Below are positions 9,479 to 18,732 of a stretch of 64,000 bases of DNA, one piece after another. Numbering within the stretch: position 1 is the first letter of the stretch; every line of letters begins with the position of its first letter. This stretch comes from Ponticoccus litoralis. Its GTDB lineage: Bacteria > Pseudomonadota > Alphaproteobacteria > Rhodobacterales > Rhodobacteraceae. Both the position numbers and the translations under genes were made by a program. The notes beneath the pieces are model-generated. The model was not told the origin of the DNA and ran no database searches. It saw only the letters and a program-made list of their open reading frames with translations. Location: the NCBI RefSeq assembly GCF_039769985.1, contig NZ_JBDNCH010000002.1, positions 1,302,001 to 1,366,000 of the forward strand, read 5' to 3'.

Positions 9479-10435
9479 TTATTGCGCCAGCATCGCGCAG
9501 AGCAGTTCGAACATCACCGACACGCCGAGGAAGGCAGTGCCGCCGCTGGCGTCGAAGGGCGGCGAGACCTCGACCAGGTCCGCGCCGACGATATCCAGCC
9601 CCGCCAGTTCGCGGCAGACCTGCAGCGCCTGAAAGCTGTTCGGTCCGCCGACCTCGGGTGTGCCGGTGCCGGGCGCGAAGGCCGGGTCGACGAAGTCGAT
9701 GTCGTAACTGACATAGCAGGGCCGGGTGCCCACGACCTCTCGGGCCTCCTGCATGACCTCGGGGATGCCGCGCTCGAAAAGCTCTTCGATGGTCACGATC
9801 CGGATGCCGTTGGCCCCGGCGAAGTCGCGGTCCTCGGTGTCGTACATGGTGCCGCGGATGCCGATCTGGATCACCCGCTTCGGATCCAGAAACCCCTCTT
9901 CCACCGCGCGGCGGAAGGGGGTGCCATGGGTGTAGAGCGTGCCGCCGAAGTAGGATTTGAAGAGGTCCGTATGGCTGTCGAAGTGGATCATGCCAAGCGG
10001 GCCCGGTTTGGCCAGCGCGCGCAGGACCGGGAGCGAGGTCAGGTGGTCGCCACCCGCCGTCAGCGGACGGATGCCCTTGGCCACCAGCCCGTCGTAGAAG
10101 GCGGTGATGCGGGTCATCGTGTCGGCGATATCCGCCGGGTTCGGGCCGACATCGCCGAGGTCGGCACAATGCGCCGCCTCGAAGGGGCGCATTCCGGTGG
10201 TCGCGTGCTGGGCGCGGATCATGGTCGAGGCATCGCGCAGCTGCCGCGGCCCATGGCGCGGACCGGGGCGGTTCGTCGTCCCGCTGTCCCAGGGCACGCC
10301 GACGAGGCCGATCTCGACCTCCGCGAAGCGCGGGTGATCCGGCGTGACCTGCGGCAGGCGCATAAAGGTCGGCACCCCGGCGAAGCGCGGCAGGTCGAAG
10401 CCCGAAACCGGGTGGAAGAAAGGATCGGAGGGCAT
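9479..10435 (-). CDS. speB: Agmatinase-type ureohydrolase
   Basis: A 318-residue member of the arginase/agmatinase family, which hydrolyses agmatine (or a related guanidino compound) to an amine plus urea with two Mn ions. Metal-binding motifs are visible: GGDH, HFDSHTD, and SYDIDFVDPAFAPGTGTPE. The SHTD form replaces the commoner AHTD. Agmatinase, guanidinobutyrase and guanidinopropionase cannot be separated reliably by these motifs, so the symbol is by best family match. It stands alone on the minus strand. Confidence 0.85.
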   Translation of the reverse strand: MPSDPFFHPVSGFDLPRFAGVPTFMRLPQVTPDHPRFAEVEIGLVGVPWDSGTTNRPGPRHGPRQLRDASTMIRAQHATTGMRPFEAAHCADLGDVGPNPADIADTMTRITAFYDGLVAKGIRPLTAGGDHLTSLPVLRALAKPGPLGMIHFDSHTDLFKSYFGGTLYTHGTPFRRAVEEGFLDPKRVIQIGIRGTMYDTEDRDFAGANGIRIVTIEELFERGIPEVMQEAREVVGTRPCYVSYDIDFVDPAFAPGTGTPEVGGPNSFQALQVCRELAGLDIVGADLVEVSPPFDASGGTAFLGVSVMFELLCAMLAQ

Positions 10436-10540
10436 GGCGGCTCCTTGCTGGCTCTGGGCGGAGCGTGGCAGGTCGCGGGCGGCGGCTCAAGGGCGCGGTT
10501 GAAGCTCGACGTCCGGGTCGTCGCGCGGCGGGCGGCGTCG

Positions 10541-10601
10541 GAGGGGGCTCTGCCCCCGCCCCTGCGGGGCGCCCCCGCGGTATTTGCGGGACCAGAGAAG
10601 C
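10541..10601 (+). repeat. Intergenic repeat family A, copy 4 (in the 10436-10775 gap)
   Basis: GGGGGC-TCT-GCCCCC hairpin, CCCCTGCGGGGCGCCCCCG, then GGTATTTGCGGGACCAGAGAAG. About 60 bases are alignable with copy 1 at 1793. The 340-base gap between speB and the NlpC/P60 gene contains nothing else I recognise. Confidence 0.7.
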
Positions 10602-10775
10602 GGGGGGAGGATGGAGAGACAGGCGCGGCCTGGCCGGGGCGATGGACCGGAGGCGGCCTGCGGCCCGTGCCACGCAGACGGCGCGGCGTGGCGGGCGGTC
10701 GGCCCGCCTGCGGAGGGCTGCGGTCTCTGCGGGGGGCAGGCAGGCATCTGTGGCAGGTGACCTAGCCCTTGCCGC

Positions 10776-11636
10776 TCAGGTCAGGCGGGCGTGGCGGGTG
10801 ACGGGGCCGTCGCCCTGTGCGGCGATGCGCCGGAGGGCTTCCGCGATTGGCTCGGAGGCCACGGCCATGTGGAAGGCATTGGCGTGCAGGAGGGTGTCGC
10901 GATCCGCGACCCAGGCGACGTGGCCTTTCCAGAACATCAGGTCGCCGCGTTGCGGCGGCGTGCCGGGAGGCAGGGTGTCGCCCAGCCCCTTCTCCTGCAG
11001 GTCGCTGTCGCCGGGGCACGGGATGCCGCAGGCCGGGAGCGCGGCCTGAACCAGCCCCGAGCAGTCGATGCCGAAGGCCGAGTTGCCGCCCCAGAGGTAG
11101 GGTGTATGGATCAGGCGTTCCGCGACCCGGACCGGCTCTGTCTCGGGGCTGTCCAGCGGCGCCAGATGGCCGGAGGGCACGAAGAGATCGCGCGGAGCCG
11201 CGCCGCGCGACCACGCGATCCGGGACCAGCCCTCCGCCGTCTCCAGAACCGGCAGCCGCATACCGAGCGACAGCGGCGTGACGCTGCCGAATGCCTTGAG
11301 ACCGGGCGTCGACTTGCCGTAGCTGCGGGCGACCTTGACGCGGTGCGTGGGCGCCTCGGGCGGCGCACCGGTCAGGTCGGCGGCGGCGATCCAGCCGCAG
11401 TAGCCGTCCTTCTCGGCGTAGCCGAAGACCATCTGGTCGCGTGCCTCCAGCGTCAGAAAGGTCTCGCCCCTCAGAAGCTGGCGCTCGCGCGGGCCATCGG
11501 GCGCGGCGCGCAGGTCGGAGAGGGGTGCCACCACGCGATGCGCTTCCGGCTTTGCGAAGCGCTCCGCCGCGACGGTGCCTTTCAGATGCAGCGCCGCGAC
11601 GCGCCCGTTGAACGGCGTCAGGCGGCGGTCCGTCAC
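10776..11636 (-). CDS. SH3 and NlpC/P60 domain peptidase
   Basis: A 286-residue protein with an N-terminal SH3-like region (about 30-170) and a C-terminal NlpC/P60 cysteine peptidase domain: catalytic Cys in GIDCSGLVQAAL, His in HVAWVADRDTLLHANAF. Such enzymes cleave gamma-D-Glu-containing murein stem peptides. No signal peptide is visible, which suggests recycling of muropeptides in the cytoplasm, or that export is not of Sec type. The GTG start overlaps the stop of pepA (GTGA), so the two are translationally coupled, a joint role in peptide recycling being a reasonable inference. Confidence 0.87.
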   Translation of the reverse strand: MTDRRLTPFNGRVAALHLKGTVAAERFAKPEAHRVVAPLSDLRAAPDGPRERQLLRGETFLTLEARDQMVFGYAEKDGYCGWIAAADLTGAPPEAPTHRVKVARSYGKSTPGLKAFGSVTPLSLGMRLPVLETAEGWSRIAWSRGAAPRDLFVPSGHLAPLDSPETEPVRVAERLIHTPYLWGGNSAFGIDCSGLVQAALPACGIPCPGDSDLQEKGLGDTLPPGTPPQRGDLMFWKGHVAWVADRDTLLHANAFHMAVASEPIAEALRRIAAQGDGPVTRHARLT

Positions 11637-13013
11637 AGGCCCAGAACCTCTGGCAGCGCCGCGAGGATGGCGCGCGGGCCCTGCATCAGGCCGCCCTTGG
11701 CGCGGCCCGGGGCGGCCGTGGGTTGCCGAGGAATAGATGTCGAAATGGGCGTAGCGCGCCGCCTGCCCGGTGAAGCGCCGCAGGAAGAGCGCGGCGGTGA
11801 TCGAGCCGCCGAAGCCGCCGGAGGGTGCGTTGTCGAGGTCGGCGATGCCGGGTTCGATCATCGCCTCGTAGGGTTCGTGAAAAGGCATGCGCCAGACCGG
11901 GTCCGCCTGCGGCCCCGAGGCGGCGGTCAGCGCGGCGTTGAAGTCTTCGGCGTCGGTGTAGAAGGGCGCGAGGTCCGGGCCGACGGCGACACGCGCCGCG
12001 CCGGTCAGCGTGGCCATCGAGATCATCAGCTCGGGCGCCTCTTCGTCGCCCAGGGCCAGCGCATCGGCCAGAACCAGCCGACCCTCGGCATCGGTGTTGT
12101 TGATCTCGACCGTCAGCCCCTTGCGCGAGGTCAGGATGTCGCCGGGGCGGAAGCTGTTGCCCGCGACGCTGTTTTCCACCGCCGGGATCAGCAGGCGCAG
12201 GCGCACCTTCAGCCCCAGCGCCATGATCGCCCGGGCGAGGCCGATGGTATTGGCGGCGCCGCCCATGTCCTTCTTCATCAGCCCCATGGACGACCCCGGC
12301 TTCAGGTTCAGCCCGCCGGTGTCGAAGCACACGCCCTTGCCGACCAGCGTCAGGCGCGGGCCTTCGTCGCCCCAGCGCAGGTCGATCAGGCGCGGCGCCT
12401 GCGCAGCGGCGCGGCCCACCGCGTGGATCATCGGGAAACCGCTTTCCAGCGCCGCGCCCGTGGTCACCTCGATGGCGGCGTCGAACTCGGACGCGAGGGC
12501 GCGCACCGCCTGTTCCAGCGCTTCGGGGCCCATGTCGGCGGCGGGGGTGTTGACCAGATCGCGGGTCAGGCATTCGCTGGCCGCCAGCACTTCGAGCCGG
12601 GCGGCATCCACGCCCTCGGGGGCGACGAGCTGCTGTTCCTGCGGCGCATTCGCGCGGTAGCGGTCGAAGCGGTAGGACGAGAGCAGCCAGCCCAGCGCCT
12701 CTGTCGGCGCGGCGCTGTCAGGCAGGCCCGCAAGCCGGTAGGACCCCGGCGCCAGAGACGGAATGGCCCCGGCCAGAGGGAAGCGCAGCCGCGCGCGGGC
12801 CGAGGCGGTGCCGTAGCCCGCAACCGCGCCCGCGGGCCTGCCACCCGCGCCCGGCAGCATCAGCGCCTGCCCCGGGGCGCCCTTGAAGCCGCTTGCCTCG
12901 ACCCGGGCGCGGGCCTGCGCGTCCTGCCCGTCAAGCCAGCCGGACAGGGCGTCGGCCTCGATCACATGCAGGGTCAGGGTTGCGGCATCGGGTTCGGCGA
13001 AACGGGGGGTCAT
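11633..13013 (-). CDS. pepA: Leucyl aminopeptidase, M17 family (apparent frameshift)
   Basis: M17 aminopeptidases remove N-terminal residues from peptides with two metal ions. The key motifs are present: VGKGVCFDTGGLNLKP, MKKDMGGAA, and NTDAEGRLVLADAL. The frame fails near the C terminus after HFDIYSS, and would run on into the next gene as one 745-residue protein. Removing the G at 11728 (CCGAGG to CCAGG) gives HFDIYSWQPTAAPGRAKGG and a stop at 11633-11635, the normal M17 ending, and 459 residues. The fused form is therefore rejected. Downstream NlpC/P60 gene overlaps by four bases. Confidence 0.92.
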
Positions 13014-13070
13014 GGCGGCTCCTGTCTGGTTGGCGCGCAGCCTATCCCCGCCGCCGACAGCCGCAAGGGG

Positions 13071-13410
13071 TCACAGAGAAAAGGCGCTGATGTCCCAGAG
13101 TTCGGTCAATGAGCGTTCGCCGGTGCGGGCCAGCCGCGCCAGTGGTCGCCGCCTCTGCCACGCGGTCGCCGTATACGATGCAGGCCATGACGTCATGCGC
13201 GACCCGACTGAGCGTGGACAGGCCGATCTGGTCGGCGATGGCTGCCAGCGCCTTCAGGCCCTTGTGCATATCCTCGCGCGGGCCGGCGTCGGCCTGCTGC
13301 TCAATGATGCAGAGCCGCAGGGCCAGTTCCTCCATCGCGCGGCAGACCACGTCCTCGGCGGCATTCGGGCCAAGATCGCAGCACAGCGTTTCGATCTGCG
13401 CAGTATTCAT
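13071..13410 (-). CDS. Conserved small protein of unknown function (apparent frameshift)
   Basis: I do not recognise the family. After repair the protein has about 112 residues, is helical and cysteine-bearing at the start (MNTAQIETLCCDLGPNAAED) and ends WDISAFSL. The frame shift is near 13140: the observed ACTGGCG has one base too many, and its removal gives TTARLARTGERSLTELWDISAF. Some homologues in Rhodobacteraceae have, from memory, a similar size and end, but I cannot verify this. It lies between pepA and a divergent carbonic anhydrase gene. Confidence 0.6.
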
Positions 13411-13596
13411 GGCCGGTCTTTCGACCGGCGCGATGAAGGTTACCTCTGTCACAACGCACCCCATTCATGGCCCCCACGGCAGGCGCACCTTGCAGGGGCG
13501 GCCTTGTCAAAAGGTTAGCCGCCAAGATGGTTTTCGCTCGAATTTCCCGCGAATCCTGCGTAATTCAAGGCGAACATGACATGACTGGAGCAAGCC

Positions 13597-14238
13597 ATGG
13601 AGTTCGTCCGCCCCCTGCCCACCTTCCTCGTCCAGCGTTTTCAGGGCTGGAAAGCAACGGCCTACGCCGAGAACAGCGCCTGGTATCGGCGCCTCGCGAC
13701 CGAAGGGCAGCGGCCCCGCGCCATGATCATCGCCTGTTGCGATTCGCGGGTTCACGTCACGTCGATCTTCGGCGCCGATCAGGGCGAATTCTTCATCCAC
13801 CGCAATATCGCGAACCTCGTGCCGCCCTATGAGCCCGACGGCAACCAGCACGGCACCTCGGCGGCGGTGGAATACGCGGTCACCGCGCTGAAGGTCGCGC
13901 ATATCGTGGTGGTCGGCCATTCGCGCTGCGGCGGTGTGCAGGGCTGTCTGGACATGTGCGAAGGCCGCGCGCCCGAGCTGGAGGACCAGACCTCTTTCGT
14001 CGGGCGCTGGATGGATATCCTGCGGCCCGGCTACGAGGCGATCAAGGACGCCGAGAACAAGCCCGAAGCCTTCGAGAAGGAAGCCATCCGCACCTCGCTA
14101 CGCAACCTGATGACCTTCCCCTTCGTCGAAAAGGCCGTGGCCGCGCGGCAGCTGTCGCTGCACGGTGTCTGGAACGAGATCGCCGAGGGCGGGCTGGAAC
14201 ATCTGGACCCCGCCACCGACGAATTCGCCGCGATCTGA
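13597..14238 (+). CDS. Beta-class carbonic anhydrase
   Basis: A 213-residue beta-carbonic anhydrase that interconverts CO2 and bicarbonate. Zinc ligands and active-site residues are all visible: CCDSR (residues about 48-52), HRNIANLVPP, and HSRCGGVQG. No signal peptide, so cytosolic. The ATG is preceded by a GGAG ribosome site (ACTGGAGCAAGCCATG). It is monocistronic as far as can be seen. In Rhodobacteraceae such enzymes feed bicarbonate to carboxylases, including carbamoyl-phosphate synthase, which is also encoded in this window. Confidence 0.95.
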   Translation: MEFVRPLPTFLVQRFQGWKATAYAENSAWYRRLATEGQRPRAMIIACCDSRVHVTSIFGADQGEFFIHRNIANLVPPYEPDGNQHGTSAAVEYAVTALKVAHIVVVGHSRCGGVQGCLDMCEGRAPELEDQTSFVGRWMDILRPGYEAIKDAENKPEAFEKEAIRTSLRNLMTFPFVEKAVAARQLSLHGVWNEIAEGGLEHLDPATDEFAAI

Positions 14239-14313
14239 CGGGATTGGCCTTCGCGCCCCGGGCCGACGGCGCGGGGCGCGGGTCGGCGCGGGCACTTCTG
14301 TCGCGCGCCCGGG

Positions 14314-14655
14314 TCAGGCCTGCCAGAGCCTGCCCGAGTGTCCGTCGCGATGCGCACGCACGCAGGGCCGCCCAATGCGCCCTGCAATCCGCGCCATGGG
14401 CACACCGATGTCGCTGCCGGTGCACAGCGCCTCACCGAGATCGTTGAGGATCACCAGATGGCCCTCGCGGAAGCACAGGTCATAGCCCTTTTCGCCAAGC
14501 GCCTCGGCAAGGCTTGCCCAATCGGGCGCGGTTTCGAGGATGGGGGCAAGGAAAAGCCGCAACAGCGCGTTGGTTTCACAATCCAGCGGGGCCGGTAGGC
14601 CACCCAAAGACTGAAGGACGGTCCGGTCGAGCCTGAATTCGGTCTGATGGCGCAT
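14314..14655 (-). CDS. Conserved hypothetical protein
   Basis: A 113-residue soluble protein, not recognised. It begins MRHQTEFRLDRTVLQSLGGLP with a good AGGAG ribosome site seven bases upstream, which decides the start over an ATG further upstream. The composition is acidic and helical in the middle (ETAPDWASLAEALGEKGYDLCF). The ending GRPCVRAHRDGHSGRLWQA is basic. It is convergent with the carbonic anhydrase gene. Confidence 0.6.
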   Translation of the reverse strand: MRHQTEFRLDRTVLQSLGGLPAPLDCETNALLRLFLAPILETAPDWASLAEALGEKGYDLCFREGHLVILNDLGEALCTGSDIGVPMARIAGRIGRPCVRAHRDGHSGRLWQA

Positions 14656-14996
14656 GATAGGCTCCTTGCCTGCTTTCCTGCTGCCCCTGAACCGAGGGTC
14701 GCAACAGATTGCGGCAAAAATTGGACAGGCCATGGCCCGGACGGCGACAGTCGCCCCGCATTTTCACGATTGTGGCAAGGATGCCTTAACCATCCGCGCA
14801 AAGGCCGGAGCACCTGAGCGAAACGCTGTCCACGTCATCTGGCGCCGGGTCGCTTCGACCGCCGCCATGCCGGGCAAAGCGGCAAGGCCGTTTCTGGCTG
14901 TTGGGCTTGGTTCCCGGGGTCGATCCGCACAACACCTCAGTGCGGTTCGGGCAAGGGCTGCGCGCGGTTCGACCGCGCCGGGCGCAGGCGCCCGGA

Positions 14997-15052
14997 GCCG
15001 CGGCATGCCGGATTGTGTGAGAGAGTAGGAGAGAGATCCGGCACGCCGTGGC
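14997..15052 (-). ncRNA. Pyrimidine-loop hairpin, candidate small RNA or 3' UTR element
   Basis: In the 622-base gap 14656-15277, GCCGCGGCATGCCGGAT (14997-15013) faces ATCCGGCACGCCGTGGC (15036-15052): 15 of 17 pairs are Watson-Crick and the other two are G-U or A-C depending on strand. On the minus strand the 22-base loop is pure C/T rich (CTCTCTCCTACTCTCTC), a potential anti-ribosome-site sequence. It sits about 225 bases beyond the asd stop. No gene is visible elsewhere in the gap. Confidence 0.35.
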
Positions 15053-15277
15053 GCTGCGTCATCGCGACCGGGGCGCTGCAAACCGCGCTCTGGCCTGACA
15101 CCATTCCTAGCAGGGCTTGCGGGCAATTGCGACAAGTTTCGGGCATAGTTGGGGCACCCCAAGGCACAGGGCGCCCTATCCGAAAGAGGTATCCGCCCAC
15201 CGCCTCCCGGCCCCGAAACGCAAACCGAGTCGGTTCGGGGATCCGAACCGGCCGGTCGCAACAGGCTGGAAGAGCCG

Positions 15278-16300
15278 TCAGCCCTTTTTCAGGCAGCGCT
15301 GGCCCAGAACCTCGGCGATCTGCACCGCGTTCAGCGCGGCGCCCTTGCGCAGGTTGTCCGACACGCACCAGAGGTTCAGGCCGTTGTCGATCGTCGCGTC
15401 CTGCCGGATCCGGCTGATGAAGGTCGCGAAATCGCCCACGCATTCCTTGGGCGTGACGTAGCCGCCGTCCTCGCGCTTGTCGATCACCATGAGGCCCGGC
15501 GCCTCGCGCAGGATGTCGCGCGCCTCGTCCTCGTCGAGGAACTCCTCGAACTCGATGTTGATCGCCTCGGAGTGGCCGACGAAGACCGGCACGCGCACGC
15601 AGGTCGCGGTCAGCTTGATCGACGGGTCGATGATCTTCTTCGTCTCCGCGACCATCTTCCACTCTTCCTTGGTCGAGCCGTCCTCCATGAAGACGTCGAT
15701 GTGCGGGATCACGTTGAAGGCGATGTCCTTCGGGTAGACCTTGCGCTGGTAGTCGTCGGTCGGGTTGTAATGCGCCTTGGTCTGGTCCCAGAGCTCGTCG
15801 ATGGCTTCTTTGCCCGAGCCCGAGACCGACTGGTAGGTCGACACCACGACGCGCTTGATCTTGGCGCGGTCATGCAGCGGCTTCAGCGCCACCACCATCT
15901 GCGCGGTCGAGCAGTTGGGGTTCGCGATGATGTTCTTCTTGGTGTAGCCGTCGACGGCCTCGGCGTTCACTTCCGGCACCACCAGCGGCACGTCCGGGTC
16001 GTAGCGGTAGAGCGACGAGTTGTCGATCACCACGCAGCCGGCCTTTGCCGCCTTGGGCGCGAATTCCTTCGTCGGACCGGAGCCCACGGCAAAGAGCGCG
16101 ATATCCCAGCCGGTGAAGTCGAAAGTGGCAAGGTCCTGGGTCTTCAGAGTCTTGTCGCCAAAGCTGACCTCTGTCCCCAGCGACCGGCGGGATGCCAGCA
16201 CGGCGATCTCGTCGACGGGAAACCCCCGCTCGGCAAGGATGTTCAGCATTTCGCGGCCCACGTTGCCCGTGGCGCCCGCAACGACAATACGGTAGCCCAT
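15278..16300 (-). CDS. asd: Aspartate-semialdehyde dehydrogenase
   Basis: Asd reduces aspartyl phosphate to aspartate semialdehyde with NADPH, feeding lysine/diaminopimelate, threonine and methionine synthesis. The 340-residue protein begins MGYRIVVAGATGNVGREML (NADP-binding GATGNVG); the catalytic cysteine is in NPNCSTAQMVV and the histidine in VFVGHSEAIN. The length is normal. dapD and dapE, later steps of the same pathway, also lie in this window, though not in the same operon. Confidence 0.97.
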   Translation of the reverse strand: MGYRIVVAGATGNVGREMLNILAERGFPVDEIAVLASRRSLGTEVSFGDKTLKTQDLATFDFTGWDIALFAVGSGPTKEFAPKAAKAGCVVIDNSSLYRYDPDVPLVVPEVNAEAVDGYTKKNIIANPNCSTAQMVVALKPLHDRAKIKRVVVSTYQSVSGSGKEAIDELWDQTKAHYNPTDDYQRKVYPKDIAFNVIPHIDVFMEDGSTKEEWKMVAETKKIIDPSIKLTATCVRVPVFVGHSEAINIEFEEFLDEDEARDILREAPGLMVIDKREDGGYVTPKECVGDFATFISRIRQDATIDNGLNLWCVSDNLRKGAALNAVQIAEVLGQRCLKKG

Positions 16301-16677
16301 ACGGCCCTCCTATCGGTTTCGGTGCCCGCGGACAGGGGTCCGCGCGGCTGGCGCGGTGCATACCGCAGCCACGGTACGGGTGAAAGGGCGATTCGCTGCC
16401 CGTGGCGTGCAGGAAATTGGCCTGCGCGGGAAACTCTGGCCTCTCCTGAGGCAAATTCCGAGTCCACCGGCGGCTTTTGCGCCGATTCTCGCAAGCGCAG
16501 AAATTCCAGACTTGCCGGATTTGTGTACGATACACTAGAAGTCGAAGGAGTTTGGCAGTTTTTTGGCGCCAACAAACCTGCAGCGGACGGTCAAGATCCG
16601 CAAAGCCGGTCGCGGCACGCATCCGGGTCCAAGAACGAATACAGATCTGGTGGAACGGGCAGAGGGACTCAATACGG
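16301..16677. other. Divergent intergenic region asd / capD-like
   Basis: 377 bases between divergent genes. It is locally AT-richer near 16500-16570 (TGTGTACGATACACTAGAAG), as expected for promoter DNA, but I cannot assign -35 and -10 boxes with confidence. No gene is seen. Confidence 0.5.
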
Positions 16678-18573
16678 ATGCTTTATAACGTCGTGATTGG
16701 TATGAGCCGGGCTCAGAAACAAGCGGTTTTCGTGCTTGTCGACGCGATCGTTATCCCCCTGTGCCTGTTCGCCGCGCTTGTCCTTGCGGTAGATGCCACC
16801 GCCAATCTCGAAACGCTTCGGGCCGTGCTTCCGCTTGCCGCGATCCTGAGCATTGCCGGGACCGTCTTCGGGTGGCGGATCGGCCTGACCCGCTGCCGGC
16901 TGAACGACTACGAGCTGCGCGGCGTGATCCGCACGGCGACCTATTCCGCCACGCTCGGCCTGCTGGGCGCCTCCATCGATCAGCTTACGCTGGGGCTGTT
17001 GCCTGCCAGTGTCTTCGTGATCTTCTCGCTTCTGCTGCTGGTTGTCTCGGCCAGCTGGCGGGTGCTTCTGCGTCAGGCAACCGTACAGATCTACCGCAGC
17101 CGGCGGGACGTGTCGCGTGTCCTGATCTACGGCGCCGGCCAGACCGGCCAGCAGCTTGTCGCGGCGCTGCGCACCGACGACGCCGTGCAGCCCGTCGCCT
17201 TCATCGACGACAACCCGACCCTGCAAAGCCTGATGATCGCCAACCTGCGGGTCTATTCGCCCTCGGCCATCAAGTCCCTGGTCGACAAGAAGGACATCGA
17301 CCGCGTGGTGCTGGCGATGCCCTCGCTCAGCGCCCCCAAGATCGCCCGTATCGCCCACCGCCTGCGCCACATCGGCTGCGAGGTCCACGCCGTGCCCTCC
17401 TTCGCGGCGCTGGTGGGCGAAGCCGAACTGCGTCAGAAGGTGACCCCGGTCTCGCTGCACGATCTTCTGGGCCGCAACCGGCTGGAAAAGGAATTGCCCG
17501 GTGTCAGCCACGCCTATACCGGCCGCCGCATCCTGGTGACCGGCGCGGGCGGGTCGATCGGGTCGGAACTCTGCCGCCAGCTGCTGGACTGCAAACCCGA
17601 CTGCCTCGTGCTGGTCGATCACTCGGAACATGCGCTCTACAGCATCGACAAGGAACTGCGCGAGCTGGGCGACGGGCTGACCGTGGTGCCGGTTCTGGGC
17701 TCGGTCCTCGACGAGCCCCTGATGTGCGAGACCATGGCCCGGCACCGGGTCGAGGTGGTCCTGCACGCCGCAGCCTACAAGCACCTGCCGATGGTCGAGC
17801 AAAGCCAGAACGTCATCAGCGGCCTGCGCAACAATGTCCTTGGCACGAAGGTCATGGCGGATGCCGCGCGCACCAGCGGCGTCGAGCGGTTCATCCTCGT
17901 CTCGACGGACAAGGCCGTGCGGTCGACAAACGTCATGGGCGCCTCGAAGCGGCTGGCCGAACTCAGCGTGCAGGATCTTGCCGCGCGCAGCCCCGGCACC
18001 CGCTTTTCCATGGTGCGCTTCGGCAACGTGCTGGGCTCTTCCGGCTCTGTCATCCCGCTGTTCCAGGAGCAGATCCTGAACGGCGGCCCGGTCACGCTGA
18101 CCGATCCGAACGTGACGCGCTATTTCATGACCATTTCCGAAGCCGCCCGGCTGGTGCTGCTGGCCGGATCCTTCGCGCGCGGCGGCGATGTCTTCGTGCT
18201 GGACATGGGCGACCCGGTGCCGATCAAGAAACTGGCGCGCCAGATGATCGAGGGCGCGGGCTACGAGGTCCGCGACCGCGACAACCCCGAGGGCGACATC
18301 GAAATCCGCATCACCGGCCTGCGCCCGGGCGAGAAACTGCACGAGGAACTGCTGATCTCGGCGGATATGCTGACGACGCCGCACCCCAAGATCCTGCGCG
18401 CGCAGGAAAGCTTCCTGTCCGAATTCGAGGTCGCCACGGCCCTGAAGGACCTGCGCCAAGCCATCGATGCGCGCGACGAGGCCGCCGCGCGCTCTGTCAT
18501 CGCCCGCTGGGTGGAACCGGCGGCGGCGGTTGCCCCTGTCGAGGCGAAGAAGGTCGCCGAAGAGGCCCTCTAG
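16678..18573 (+). CDS. Membrane NDP-sugar 4,6-dehydratase, CapD/WbpM family
   Basis: A 631-residue polysaccharide biosynthesis protein. Four membrane helices occupy about residues 10-125, followed by a degenerate Rossmann domain (VLIYGAGQTGQQL) and the catalytic SDR domain (ILVTGAGGSIGSELCRQL from about residue 285; STDKA; FGNVLGSSGSVIPLF). Relatives such as WbpM, FlaA1 and PglF make 4-keto-6-deoxy-UDP-HexNAc for capsule, O-antigen or glycoprotein sugars at the inner membrane face. The start is set at MLYNVVIGMSRAQ, with an AGAGGG sequence upstream; the ATG at 16702 is the alternative. No other glycan genes lie nearby, so the sugar product is open. Confidence 0.9.
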   Translation: MLYNVVIGMSRAQKQAVFVLVDAIVIPLCLFAALVLAVDATANLETLRAVLPLAAILSIAGTVFGWRIGLTRCRLNDYELRGVIRTATYSATLGLLGASIDQLTLGLLPASVFVIFSLLLLVVSASWRVLLRQATVQIYRSRRDVSRVLIYGAGQTGQQLVAALRTDDAVQPVAFIDDNPTLQSLMIANLRVYSPSAIKSLVDKKDIDRVVLAMPSLSAPKIARIAHRLRHIGCEVHAVPSFAALVGEAELRQKVTPVSLHDLLGRNRLEKELPGVSHAYTGRRILVTGAGGSIGSELCRQLLDCKPDCLVLVDHSEHALYSIDKELRELGDGLTVVPVLGSVLDEPLMCETMARHRVEVVLHAAAYKHLPMVEQSQNVISGLRNNVLGTKVMADAARTSGVERFILVSTDKAVRSTNVMGASKRLAELSVQDLAARSPGTRFSMVRFGNVLGSSGSVIPLFQEQILNGGPVTLTDPNVTRYFMTISEAARLVLLAGSFARGGDVFVLDMGDPVPIKKLARQMIEGAGYEVRDRDNPEGDIEIRITGLRPGEKLHEELLISADMLTTPHPKILRAQESFLSEFEVATALKDLRQAIDARDEAAARSVIARWVEPAAAVAPVEAKKVAEEAL

Positions 18574-18732
18574 ACCCGACGCGGCCTTCGGACAGGCCGC
18601 GTCCCCACCGAAAGCGCCATCGGCAAGGCAAGGCCGAAGACGAAGGCGGAGCGCGGCCCCGGGGCGGCGCGGCACAAGGGTCTGCCCCCGCGCTCAGGCC
18701 CCTTCCCCCTGCATTGCCCAGTGAAGACGGAG

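Noticed and set aside
10776..13013. A single 745-residue open frame joining leucyl aminopeptidase and NlpC/P60 domains
   Set aside because: The fusion exists only because of a one-base insertion at 11728; without it pepA has its normal end and overlaps the next start by GTGA.
16500..16560. Promoter boxes for the capD-like gene (TGTACGATACAC region)
   Set aside because: No -35/-10 pair with acceptable spacing could be fixed.
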